Shown here one piece after another: positions 22,901 through 34,900 of a stretch of 64,000 bases of DNA. Source of the stretch: Spodoptera frugiperda (Eukaryota > Arthropoda > Insecta > Lepidoptera > Noctuidae); NCBI RefSeq assembly GCF_023101765.2, contig NC_064230.1, positions 1,612,001 to 1,676,000 of the forward strand, given 5' to 3'. Under the pieces are notes generated by a model, which was given only the letters and a program-made list of their open reading frames with translations, ran no database searches and was not told the origin of the DNA. The stretch's first letter is position 1, and each line of letters begins with the position of its first letter. The position numbers and the translations under genes are program-made.

Positions 22901-25900
22901 AAAAAGAGGATTCCTACGTTATAATAGCTTTATATATGCAAACTCTCAGCTAGATCGGTTTAAAATTGACGAAGTTTTATCCCCTATTTTATTCACTTGG
23001 GAATAGAATTGATTAAAATCCTTTCTTAGCAGATGCCTACGTCATAACATCTACCTGAAAGCAAAATTTCAGCCCGTATTTGTTCCGTGGTTTGGGTTGT
23101 GCATTTGATAGATCACGATGTCAGTCAGTCTGATCACCTTTGAGTTATATATATTGTAGGGATCAGATTATGAGGGCTATTGTCATTTTATAGCTCACTA
23201 AATGGCGCTAGTATGAATTTCTCGATTTACGTCCAAAAGGGAATTAGTTTTAGTGTGACACCATTGGCAATATTTCCCAGCTGCAGTGATTGGACAAAAA
23301 CATTTTGTCTACTATTGAGCCTTCTGGTGATATTATAAGTTAGATAAAGAAAGATTGAGAGTTAAGTGTTTGACTGTCAATAGAAAACTGTTGAAGGCAA
23401 ATCCTCCTACTAACGTCGGTCACCGGACCACCGCGGCGTTCAATGTGTTAAAAGATTTTTTCTCCTTTTAGCTCTACAGGTACGATGACGTCTGGTGGTT
23501 TCGGCACGAATACGTCCACGGCCAGCGGTGGACTCTTCGGAGGCCAGAACACTGGGTTCGGGAAACCCACCACAGCACCTACGTTTGGCTTTGGTACTAC
23601 ACCGCAAACTGGACTTGGTGAGTTAAACTTGTATGATTGATTCTTTAATACCTTATTTTTAAAGCAAATTGAATAAGGTGTTATATTAATTTTGTTGTAT
23701 TTTAATGTCCGTCTTGTAGATTATTTTAAAACATTATATTTTAAAATATGTCTATAGAGACGTATTTTTTTTATTACAAAATTAAATCTTTCCATGATAT
23801 ATTGATTAAATTTAAAATATCGTGTGACGTTACGATTTATTTCATTTTATAGGGCAACATGACATAGTGACTGCTAAACTTTGACTTGTTTTATTTAAGT
23901 ATTCTTTACTTATAGGACAAAATAAAAACATACGTGTCTAATATTTATTTTTATGACATGTGTGGGAGTTGAGGCTCATTAGAAGTTTAGAGTGCTTTTA
24001 CACCAGAATATGCTATGTAACTATGCTACGAAGATATAATGAAACTATGTGACCGTTTCTACTGATACTACAGCTACAGCTATGTAGCTGTACGAGGAAG
24101 ATCGCATCGAGTACGCGTTGTATCGATAAGGAAAGACATCCATAGCACGAATCGCTCATAGGCGAAAAACATACCTGGTGCGTTTCCACCAATGCTAAGC
24201 TATGTGTACCAATAAATATGATTGGTGGAAGCCAAACGTATCCACAGCAACGTAGCATAGCACTGTGGTGTGCAAATTAATAATATAATATGTTTAATTA
24301 TGTACAGGTACGGGTCTGGGCGGCGGTCTGGGCAGCAATACTTTCCAAGCCAAACCCGCGGCGACCGCCTTCGGACAAATGACCAACACGCCGTTCGCGC
24401 AACCGGCCAACAATACGGTCTGGACACGTCTCTAACTGGCGGCGGGATATTCGGGAACAACACGTCTGCTGACCGGCGGGAGTGGGACTCGGCATGCAGA
24501 ACAACCGAGAATACTGCTCTCAAGTTCGTTTATGGTTGCAAGTGCGACTGCCGAACAAGAGGTCTCGGGTTCGATTCCCGGGTCGGGCAAAGTATTACTG
24601 GGCTTATTTCGGATTTTCGAAAATTTCTCAGTAGTAGCACGGAGTCTGGAATTGTGTCCAGGATATGGCAATAGGCTCACCCCCTATTACATTGGACGTA
24701 TAACACAAAATGGTGAAAAGTGGGTGTACAATGTATAGCGACATTACGTGTCGTAATTTGCATGTGCACCTCGACTTACCCCTTCGGGGATAAAAGGCGT
24801 GACGTTGTGTGTGTGTGTGTGATTTCATCAATAAAAACCTATTTAACCCTCTCTTCTCATCCCCTCCAGGTCTGGACACGTCTCTAGGCGGCGGGATATT
24901 CGGGAACAACACGTCTCTCACCGGCGGGATGGGGCTCGGCATGCAGAACAACCAGAATACTGCTCTCAAGTAAGTTCTAGATTTAGATTTCAGCCATGAT
25001 CGTCCCACTGCAGGGCAAAGGCCTCCCTACCCTCCTTCCACTCCTCTCTGTTTAAAGCTCTTAAGTAAGTTCATGTGTATATTTTAAGGTTTCTATGAAA
25101 AATTGTTTTTTAGGGTTCATACAAACACTATGTAAAACAAAGTTACTTTATAAATTGTATATTATGTTATGTACTTGCTGCTACGGAACTCTTCATGGGC
25201 GAGCCCGACTCGCACTTGGACAGTTGTTTTTTTTTTGTGTATGCTTCTAGTCAAGGCTCGGAACCGGTTTAAAAAATACCGGCCAATACCGGTTTATATC
25301 GGTTTTCCTCCTCCTTGAACATTAACCTAAATTAACCGGTTTATTCGACGAGGGGCATGTCGGTACACGCGTTGAAATATTATTATTGAATATAATCTGA
25401 ACAGCGCGCAGCGTTTCTTTGATGTGCCTCGTATTAACCGGTTTTTATTGATCTAAACCGTTTAATCCGAAAAAACCTTTATGAAAATACTGTTCCAAAT
25501 ACCGGTTTCGCGAACGAAACCCAATGTAAAGGTTTTGCGTACAAGTACATAATAGCGGTTTGAAAATTTAACCGGTATCCGAGCCTTGCTTCTAGTTCTA
25601 ACAATATATGTATGTTCCACTCAGCAACTCCCTATCGGGATCGTCTGCGGCGGGCAACGTCCACGAGCAGATCCTGACGCTGGCCGCGCGGCCCTACGGG
25701 GACTCGCCGCTCTTCAAGGACCTACTGCCTGACTCTTGTAAGTATTTTTTAAGCGTGAACTCGCCATGTTTCGGCACTGCTGGGCCGGCTCGACCGGAGT
25801 GATACCACGGCCTCATATAAAACCGACGTAAAACAACGCTTTCGTTGCGACTGCACGGTTGGTGCGGCGGCTGGGCAACTGGTTGTCGTATAACGTGTAG

Positions 25901-28900
25901 CGGGTTCGATTACCGAACGGAGCAGCTCTTTATGTGATAACTGCTTAATTAAATCATTTTAGTATAATAAATAAACCTATTTTCTTTTTGTTATGTTGGA
26001 TCATCGATAATCATCCATTAATTTCTCCCGCCAAACGTGGGGTCAGAGGGAACATAATTGACTAAAAACCACCCCGTTCCTACTCCTGCTTTTAGCCGGA
26101 ACCTCGCTTAAAAGACTCAGATATTTACTTCACAAAAACATTTTTTTGAAAGCAAAAATAATGTATTATCTTATTACCTTCTTTTAGCAACAACAGCAGA
26201 AGACGTCCTAAAACCGACGAACCCGGCCGCGGTCCAAGCCGTGCTAGACCGCACGGGGTCCAGCCAGTACCGGGTCACGTCCCCGGTGGGACCCCGCCTG
26301 GCCCTGACCCCGCGCTCCGCCCTGCAGCATGATAAGGTAAAACTAACATGGTTTTTAACAAAATGGAGGGTGAAAATCTCATCCAAATTGGTTCCAAGGC
26401 ATTTTTTTGTGTTTGCGCAACGGTTTTACAAGTTGCGCAACGGTTTTAGGAGATGCGCAACGACTAAAATGGGTAATAATGGTGTGTGGATGTTTAAATC
26501 AATGTTTTGTTAGTTGCGCAATGAATTAAACATGTCGACGGTTAAAAGGAAATAGGGTATAAGCGACAAATAATGAAATGTTCAGGAGAGGAGGAGTCTG
26601 TCGTCGAAAGAATACTAGGAAAATGTTTTTGCTAGGGTATAAACGCCAAAAATGTCATCATAGAGCTATGAGAGTAAGCGCATAATAAACTCATTTTTGA
26701 CCAAAATGTCGCTTACCCTATTTCCTTTTAACCGTCGATGTATAACGGCTTGCCAAGAGCTTAGTTTACTATATAATAAGTACCGGGTCACGTCCCCGGT
26801 GGGACCCCGGCTGGCCCTGACCCCGCGCTCCGCCCTGCAGCATGATAAGGTAGGTCCCACTCCAGTGCTGCATGCTAAGGTAAAACTAACATGGTTTTTA
26901 ACTAAATGGAGGGCGGAAATCTCAGCTAAGTTAGTTTTAGGACGTGTTTTTGTGTTTGCGCAATGGTTTTATAAGTTGCGCAACGAGTTTGAAATATGCG
27001 CAACGGTTGCGCAACGACTAATATATGTTATAATAGTGTGTGGGTGCTTAAATCAATGTTTTCTTGGTTGCGCAATGAATTAAACATGTATAACGGCTTG
27101 CCAAGAGCTTAGTTTACTATGTAATAAGTACGGGGTCACGTCCCCGGTGGGACCCCGCCTGGCCCTGACCCCGCGCTCCGCCCTGCAGCATGATAACGTA
27201 CCCCCCACCCCAGTGCTGCATGCTAAGGTACTAACTACTAACATGGTTTTAACAACATGGAGGGCCCTAGTCTCAATTAATTTTCAGTAAGTTTTTGTGT
27301 TTGCGCAACGGTTTCATAAGTTGCGCAATGGGTTTGAAAGATGCGCAACGATTGCGCATCGATTAAAATGTGTTATAATGGTTTGAAGGTATTGAAATCC
27401 ATGTTTTATTGGTTTGCGCAATGAATTAAACATGTCGACGGTTAAAAGGAAATAGGGTTTAGCGACAAAAAATGAAATGTTCAGGAGAGCTGTCTAAACT
27501 CGTCGGTCGTCGAAAGAATAAAGATGCGAAAAATTTTACGTAGGATAGCATAATAAACAAATTTTTGACCAAAATGTCGCTTATAGGCTATTTCCTTTTA
27601 ACTGTCATGTATAACGGCTTGCCAAGAGCTTAGTTTACTATGTAATAAGTACGGGGTCACGTCCCCGGTGGGACCCCGCCTGGCCCTGACCCCGCGCTCC
27701 GCCCTGCAGCATGATAAGGTACCCCCCACTCCAGTGCTGCATGCTAAGGTAAAACTAACATGGTTTTTAACAAAATGGAGGGCGAAAATCTCAACTAAGT
27801 TAGTTCTAGGACGTGTTTTTGTGTTTGCGCAACGGTTTTGAAAGATGCGCAACGGTTGCGCAACGACTAAAATGTGTATTTGTGGTGTGTGGGCGTTTAA
27901 ATCAATGTTTTTTTGGTTGCGCAATGAATTAAACATTTCGACGGTTAAAAGGAAATAGGGTATGACAAAAAATGAAATGTTCAGGAGAGCCGTTTAAACT
28001 CAAAGTCGTCGAAAGAATACTAGGAAAATGTTTTTTTTGCTGTATAAACGCCAAAAATGTCATCGGCCATGAGAGTGCATTCGAAAGAGCGGAAAATTTT
28101 ACGTAGGATAGTATAATAAACTCATTTTTGACTAAAATACGTTTATAATTTCCTTTTAATGTAACAGCTTGCCAAGAGCTTAGTTTACTATATAATAAGT
28201 ACCGGGTCACATCCCCGGTCGGACCCCGCCTGGCCCTGACCCCGCGCTCCGCCCTGCAGCACGATAAGGTACCCCCCACCTCAGTGCTGCATGCTAACGT
28301 AAAACTAATACTAAGTTTTTAACAAAATGGAGGTGGAAAATCTCAGCTAAATTGGTTCCAAGGCATTTTTTTGTGTTTGCGCAACGTTTTACAAGTTGCG
28401 CAATGGGGTTGAAAGATGCGCAACGGTTGCGACGATTACATGTGTAATAATGATGTTGGGTGTTTTTTTAAATCAATGTGAATTTAGTTGCACAATGAAT
28501 TAATTGTAGTTAGTTTTGCTTTACTAACAAAATGCATGACGCCTTTTGAATTATTGAGCTTGTCCGTATTGAGCTTGCAACGTGGGGCTAAATGATAAGT
28601 AACAGATGACAGAAGTCGCACATAGTGTTGCGTGTGTCCATGGGTGTGCCGATTACTTACCATCTGAGGGCTTAGTAAAGTTTGCTTTACGTTTAACGAA
28701 TCGAAACGAGAGCGTGTTCGGCGCTCTAATTGGCTGGTTCGAATGAACCATTTACCATGTAATGCGACCTTCAAAAAGACCGGCAACGCACCTGTGATTT
28801 CTGGTGTTCGGGTTCCATGGGCGGCGTGATCACTTACCAATCTGACTCGTTTGCTCGCTTGCCACCTATTCCATAAAAAACAAAACAATCGATCAGACGC

Positions 28901-31900
28901 GAAACGCACTCTCGTTATACGTTAAACTAACTTGTTCTAAGTGTATTTGTAATAAGTCTGCTCGTTTACCAACCTATCCCACAAAAAAAAAATAAACTAA
29001 ACAACGTATTTTTTTACAGAAATCCCTATTCGACGGCTTGGAAGAATCGGACGCTAGTTTAGAAGACAAACTGAGTCTGAAGCCGAGCCGCAAGCGTTTG
29101 GTGCTGCGCCCCAATCATAGAGCCAACGAGAGTCATCAGGACAGCGTCGATCGCAGCAATAATGATAATGCCAGGTATGTATGTCCTTAGTGGATAGTTG
29201 TACCATGGGGCGGTGCAGGTCTGGGGCCGAGTCTGGTATTACAATTGTGTCAGAATGGTCGATCACTAGCAGTGCGAGAGGGAGGAATGTAGGTTACGTA
29301 TATTCCGTCCCTTTCACACTCTCAATGATCGGTCATTTCCAGGTTAGAGGTCTCGGTGTATCATTAGTGAGGTAAAAATCCCACACTCCCTAGTCTTTCT
29401 TCCAAAAAGACTAGGCGCCTATTGAAGGTTTCCCCGTCATACCCAAAAAAGGTTAGCCAACGTGAGACCACCGCTGCTCTTGATCATCATCGGTCATCGG
29501 GATAGTGTCGATGGTAGCAATAATGATAACGGCAGGTAAGGAAACGTGCTGCGGACTACCTAGCGGGTTTACCATTAGGGCTCCGGCTCGAAAAGCAGGA
29601 GTAGGAACGGGGTGGTTTTTAGTCAGTAAGAGTCTGACACTCCCTCTTGCCTCGCCAAGGCGGGATAACATTGGACTGATTTTCCACCCTCAAATGTAAA
29701 AAAAAAACAAAAAAAAAGGTATTCTTTATAAGTGACTAGGGATCTGCCGTAACAGGCGTTGCACAAGGGCTTAAGGTTGGTAGGCATTCGGTGCCAGTTT
29801 ATCGGGTTTAGTGAGGTAAAAATCCCACACTCCCTAGTCTTTCTCCCCAAAAAGCTAGGCGCCTATTGAAGGTTTCCCCCCGTGACGTGTGACCACCTGT
29901 ATTCTTGACGCGGGTGTATCATACTATGTGGTATTACTGCGGCTTTTTTAAAGTCTGATGCTAGCTTAGACATGGTAGTAATAGCAATAATGATAACACC
30001 AGGTAAGGAAACGTGTACATTGTGTGACCACCGTTATTCTTGACGTGGGTGTATCATACCCGACCATAGAGCCAACGAGAGTCATCAGGACAGCGTCGAC
30101 CGTAGCAATAATGATAACGCCAGGTAAGGAAACGTGTACATTGTGTGACCACCGTTACTATTGACGTGGGTGTATCATACCCAACCATAGAGCCAACGAG
30201 AGTCACCAGGACAGCGTCGATCGTAGCAATAATGATAACGCCAGGTTAGTATTTTTTTTTAAATGTTAAATGGGTCGACATTTGGCCGCTATCTCGCCTG
30301 ATGGTAAGTGATGATGCGGCCTACGATGGAGCACGTCTGCCCATAAGCAACCTATTCACTCGGACTTTGAAGATACCCAGGTTATACCCATCAGGAAACA
30401 CAGACTCCGGCAAGGAGTTCCACTCCCTAGCAGTTCGCACAAGGAAGCTTGAAGCGAAGCGCTTCGTGCGAGGGTGGGATATCTACCATGAAACGGTGAC
30501 GCCTCGCCGATTGTCTTGTGGTTCGATGATGGAAAGGACTAGGGGGAATCAAGTTGTGCAATTCCCCCGCACACTCTCCGAAATGTATCCGTGTACATTG
30601 TGTGACCACCGTTACTCTTGACGTGGGTGTGTCATACCTCAACCATAGAGTACTACAGCCGCAAGTGTTTTGTACTAAGACTGAATCAGAGGGCGTATTT
30701 TAAAGTCATCCGTCAACTTAAAAAATATTCCTTTTTTTTAAACCCTTTGACTGCCACAGACGGCTATAACTGACAAACGACATGTACTTAAAAGATATAT
30801 TTTCTTGTTAGCTTTGGCCGAAGAGACAGTTGACATAGTTTGTTGTTTTTCTTCTAAAAACCGCATCAAATTTCGGTCAGCTAAACGTGAGATAATCACA
30901 TACATATATACAGACATACATACATACATACAAGTCAAACTAAGAACCTCTTTATTTTAGTCTAAAAACCACAGTTTCTCATAAAAATAATTATTATATC
31001 TTTCTCTTCCCCCCTCCCCCCAGGTCCATGGAGGAGCCGCCCCGCTCCAACGGCGCCCCCCACGAGACTGGCTCCGACCAGCCGAACGTCGATGAAGTGG
31101 ATCGCAGACAGGACGAGTTTGGCTCCTTGAAGGACGCTGGGAGACGTGAGTATACAGTATTATGTTAGACTAGTTTCTGCACGCGGTTTCGCCCGCTATA
31201 TTAATACTAGTTTCTGTCCACGGCTTTTCTCGTGTTCCAGCCTTATGTTTTTTTTAATAAAATCTCATAAATGGAAAGTCGTCAGACATTCCTAACCCGT
31301 GCAGCCAGGGAATGGAACAATCAAGGTCAATCGATTTTCAAGGTCAGAGTGAATAGGTACTTTCTAAGTCTGTGCTCCATCTTCAGCCACATCTTCGCTT
31401 CGCCGTCCTGGCAGTAAGCGGGTAGGTGGCCAAACGTGGACTTATCCACGTTTTAAAAAAACTCGTAAGATTTAAAGTGATGAACCGCTTTTGTAGAAAA
31501 TTGTATGATATACAATTCTGTCCCAAAATATTTTTACGATAAAACTCGCCGTTTTCAAGAAAATTTTGAAAAACCCATAATTTTTTCCTTTGGCCTTAAA
31601 TATTTAATACTTTCAGACAATAAGGTAGATGACTAATTCTTATTTTAATATCCGTCTTGTATATTATTTTAAAACATTAGACACGTATTTATTTCTTATT
31701 TTCTTACGCAAACAAATATCAAAATTTCATCATCCCTATTGTAATAATCCTTTTATTTTTGTTACAGAAGCTGATGTAAGCGCTGGCTCCGACAAGCATG
31801 GCAGTTGGTAAGTTTTTAATAATATTTTATATCCTTCCATATGAAGACTTTGGCTGCCAACAAAAATCAGTTGAAGGTTCTAGCGCCGGTCACTCTCCCC

Positions 31901-34900
31901 CACCCCCCCTCCCTATGACGGTTAATGTGTTAATATTGTCAAGTTACAAGATACCACGGCCTAATAGAAAACCGACGTGAAACAATGCTTGCGTTGTGTT
32001 TCGTTGTGTGAGTGAGGTTACCGGAGGCCTAATTACCTTTCCAATCTTCCCAATCCCCGATTCCCCAACAACCCTTAAATTCCTAACCCCCAAAAGGTTG
32101 GTAACGCACTTGTAACACCTCTGGTGTTTCAAGTGTCCATGGGCGGCGGCGATTGCTTACCATCAGGTGATACGTCTGCTCGTTTACCGGCTTATACCAT
32201 AAAAAAATAATTGTATGTATGTTTGTTCCAGGCTGAGTGGTTCGAAGATGTGGAACGACAAGGAGCGTCCTATTGACGGAGAACCGACTCCAAGGCTGTA
32301 TCCTAATATCGGTAAGTTTATGATTATTTTACTCTAATCAATAGTGTTTAAAAGTTTTACAGTGAATAAAAGTTGTTAACTAAGATAGATTTTAGGGTTT
32401 GATTCTTGAGATTGGCAAGATGCGATTGGGGATTTTAATGCCAATGCAGGTTTGCGGGTCTGCGGACGGCGAGCAAGGTTATAAACGCTTTGACTTTAAA
32501 AGAATAGCTCGCCGCTACCCCTTTTTTACACCACAACTGTGGCCCGGCCACCTGATGGTAAGTGGTTACCGTGGCCTATGAACGCTTGCAACACTTGGGG
32601 CATTACATGCGCTTTGCCGACCCTTAAGTATTTGACTGCCAATAGAAAACTGTTGAAGGCAAATCCTCCGCTAACATCGGTCACCGGTGACCATCACGGC
32701 GTTCAATGTGTTAAGAAACCTATTTACTTCCTTCTTGAAGTACCCCATATTGTAGCCTACTAGGAAAACCTCGGCATTCCACAATCGGAGGGTCCGTGGG
32801 AGGAAATTCCTCTGAAACCGAACTGTACGGGACCATTTGGACTCCAATGTGTGAGCCAAACAAAGTAGACTAACAAACTCACTAAAACTTTTTCTAACCC
32901 ATTCCAGACAAAGACATCCAAGCCCAAGTAACCGAGCGTCGTGCGAGCTGGTTGACGACCAAACCGCTGCGCAAACCGCTCACCAACAACCCGGAGTCCG
33001 CCGAGCACTCCGTCAGGGAGCTGGGGGTGAGGGGGGACTCCTCGCATGATAAGGAGAATGTTGATACTCTGTCTGGTAAGTTGTTTACCTATTTGCGCAA
33101 CCATTCTGGCTGATGATTTTGGCTAAAGATGGAGGTTCTCGCTAGTTCATCTCCATTCGACGCTACACCTTGGAACGATCACCTAGCCTATATTGGGAAA
33201 GATTGGGAAGGGAGGAATTGGGCCTCCGGTAACCTCACTCACACAACGAAAAACAACGCAAGCATTGTTTCACGTCGGTTTTCTGCTCGGCCGTGGTATC
33301 ACTCCGGTCGAACCGGCCCAGCAGTGCCGAAGCATGGCGAGCCCACACTTATAATATAACGACCTCTACCTACCCGTTAACTTAAGAAAATACACAAAAT
33401 ACCACACCCCCCCCCCAACCTAATCCCTATCTACTCCTTCCTATCATAAACTTGACTTTTGACTGCACGGTTGGCACGGTAGCTGGGTAACCGGCTGCTA
33501 AATAACGTGTAGCGGGTTCGATTCCTGCACGAAGCAACTCCACAAATTGTTGTTCCGGGTCTGGGTGTCATGTGTATGTGAACTTGTATGTTTGTAAACA
33601 CACACACGACACGGGAGAAAATCCTAGTGTGGGGCAAAGTTTAAAAAAAAACTTGGGTTGGCCAAAATATCATTTAAATTATAGATTTCACTCTATTTTG
33701 GACTCAATTGGTTAACCTGTACCTACTCCTTAATTTAAGAAAATACACAAAAACCACGCTACACAACCTACTAATCCCCATATACTCCTTCCTAACCTAA
33801 TCTCCCCTACCTCCTCCCCCTCCCAGTGACGAACCTGGACCGCCTCCAAACGCTCCAGTTCTGCCGACACCGTTCCGGAGAGCAGGCGGGATGTTCGCGA
33901 TGTGAGAAAATAGCGCATCAGATCGGAGGATTGTACGGTTAGCTTCTATAACCTATGTGTCTGTAGATTTGCTTAGGGGCCCATCCATAAATTACGTCAC
34001 ACGAATTTCATGATTTTTGACCCCCCCCCCGTCCTTGTCACAATTGGTCACATTTGTGAGACCACCCCCTCCCTAGTGTGACGTCACATTTTATAATTTT
34101 ACATCTAGATTTTTTTGAGTTTTTAGATAATAGTTTCAAGTTCGTGTTTTAACAGTTAGATTATAATAATTGAAATGTGACGTCACGAAATTTAAGACCC
34201 CTTCCGCCCCTTGTCACATAAACTCACCCCCCTTAACGTGTGACGTAATTAATGGATGGTCCCTTACCAGAGATACACCATCAACAGCCTATAAATAGCC
34301 ACAGCTGACCAAAGGCCTCTTCTCACACGGAGAAGGTTTGAGCATTAATCGCCACGCTTGCTCAATGTGGGTTGGCGATTTCAAACTTATAATTAGAAAT
34401 TATTAGCCCAGGTTTCCTCGCGATGTTTTCCTTCGCCGTTTGTTGTGACTGGAAAACAAACAAACTTTCACATCTATAATATTAGTGCCACTAACATATT
34501 CTCTTATTTTTTTCTCCACAGACTAGCGAAAATGGAAATATATTTCATGTACAGAATTACAGAATTGACATCTCTACAGATTTATTATAAGTATAGATTA
34601 GTATATTAGTATGTAATAGTAAAGTTTTTTAAATTAACCTATAATTGTTTCCTTCAGTTTCAGAAGAAGAGAATGTGTCGCCGAGAGAGGCGCCCCCCCA
34701 CCCCACCGGGGTGAAACTAACGCGGCCCGGGTACTATACTATACCCACCTTAGATGAGATGATCGGTAAGTTCATAATAATTAAAACAACAAATAGGTTC
34801 ACCACCTCCTATTACATGAGACTTACAACATAAATTGTGAAATGTGTGTGTACATTGGCATTATGTGCCATAATGTGCACCTCTGCCTACCCCTTCGGGG

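Larger units (their letters stand above)
26337..28500 (+). repeat. Degenerate tandem array of the c14 end plus intron
   Basis: Four further 69-bp copies of the c14 end lie at 26781-26849, 27129-27197, 27650-27718 and 28200-28268, spaced 348-550 bp apart. Each is preceded by gcttgccaagagcttagttt and followed by intron sequence rich in ttgcgcaa motifs. A small inverted-repeat element (gacggttaaaaggaaatagg and its complement, 26535-26740) was already inside the unit and was copied with it. Confidence 0.85.

Noticed and set aside
24532..24610. A possible tRNA gene (B-box-like ggttcgattcc)
   Set aside because: It cannot be folded into a full tRNA cloverleaf by eye, and the same segment heads every SINE-B copy.
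30301..30621. A 106-codon plus-strand ORF, with relatives near 46991 and 52940
   Set aside because: It is the antisense of a dispersed LINE-like repeat. The recurring peptide reflects the repeat, not a gene family.
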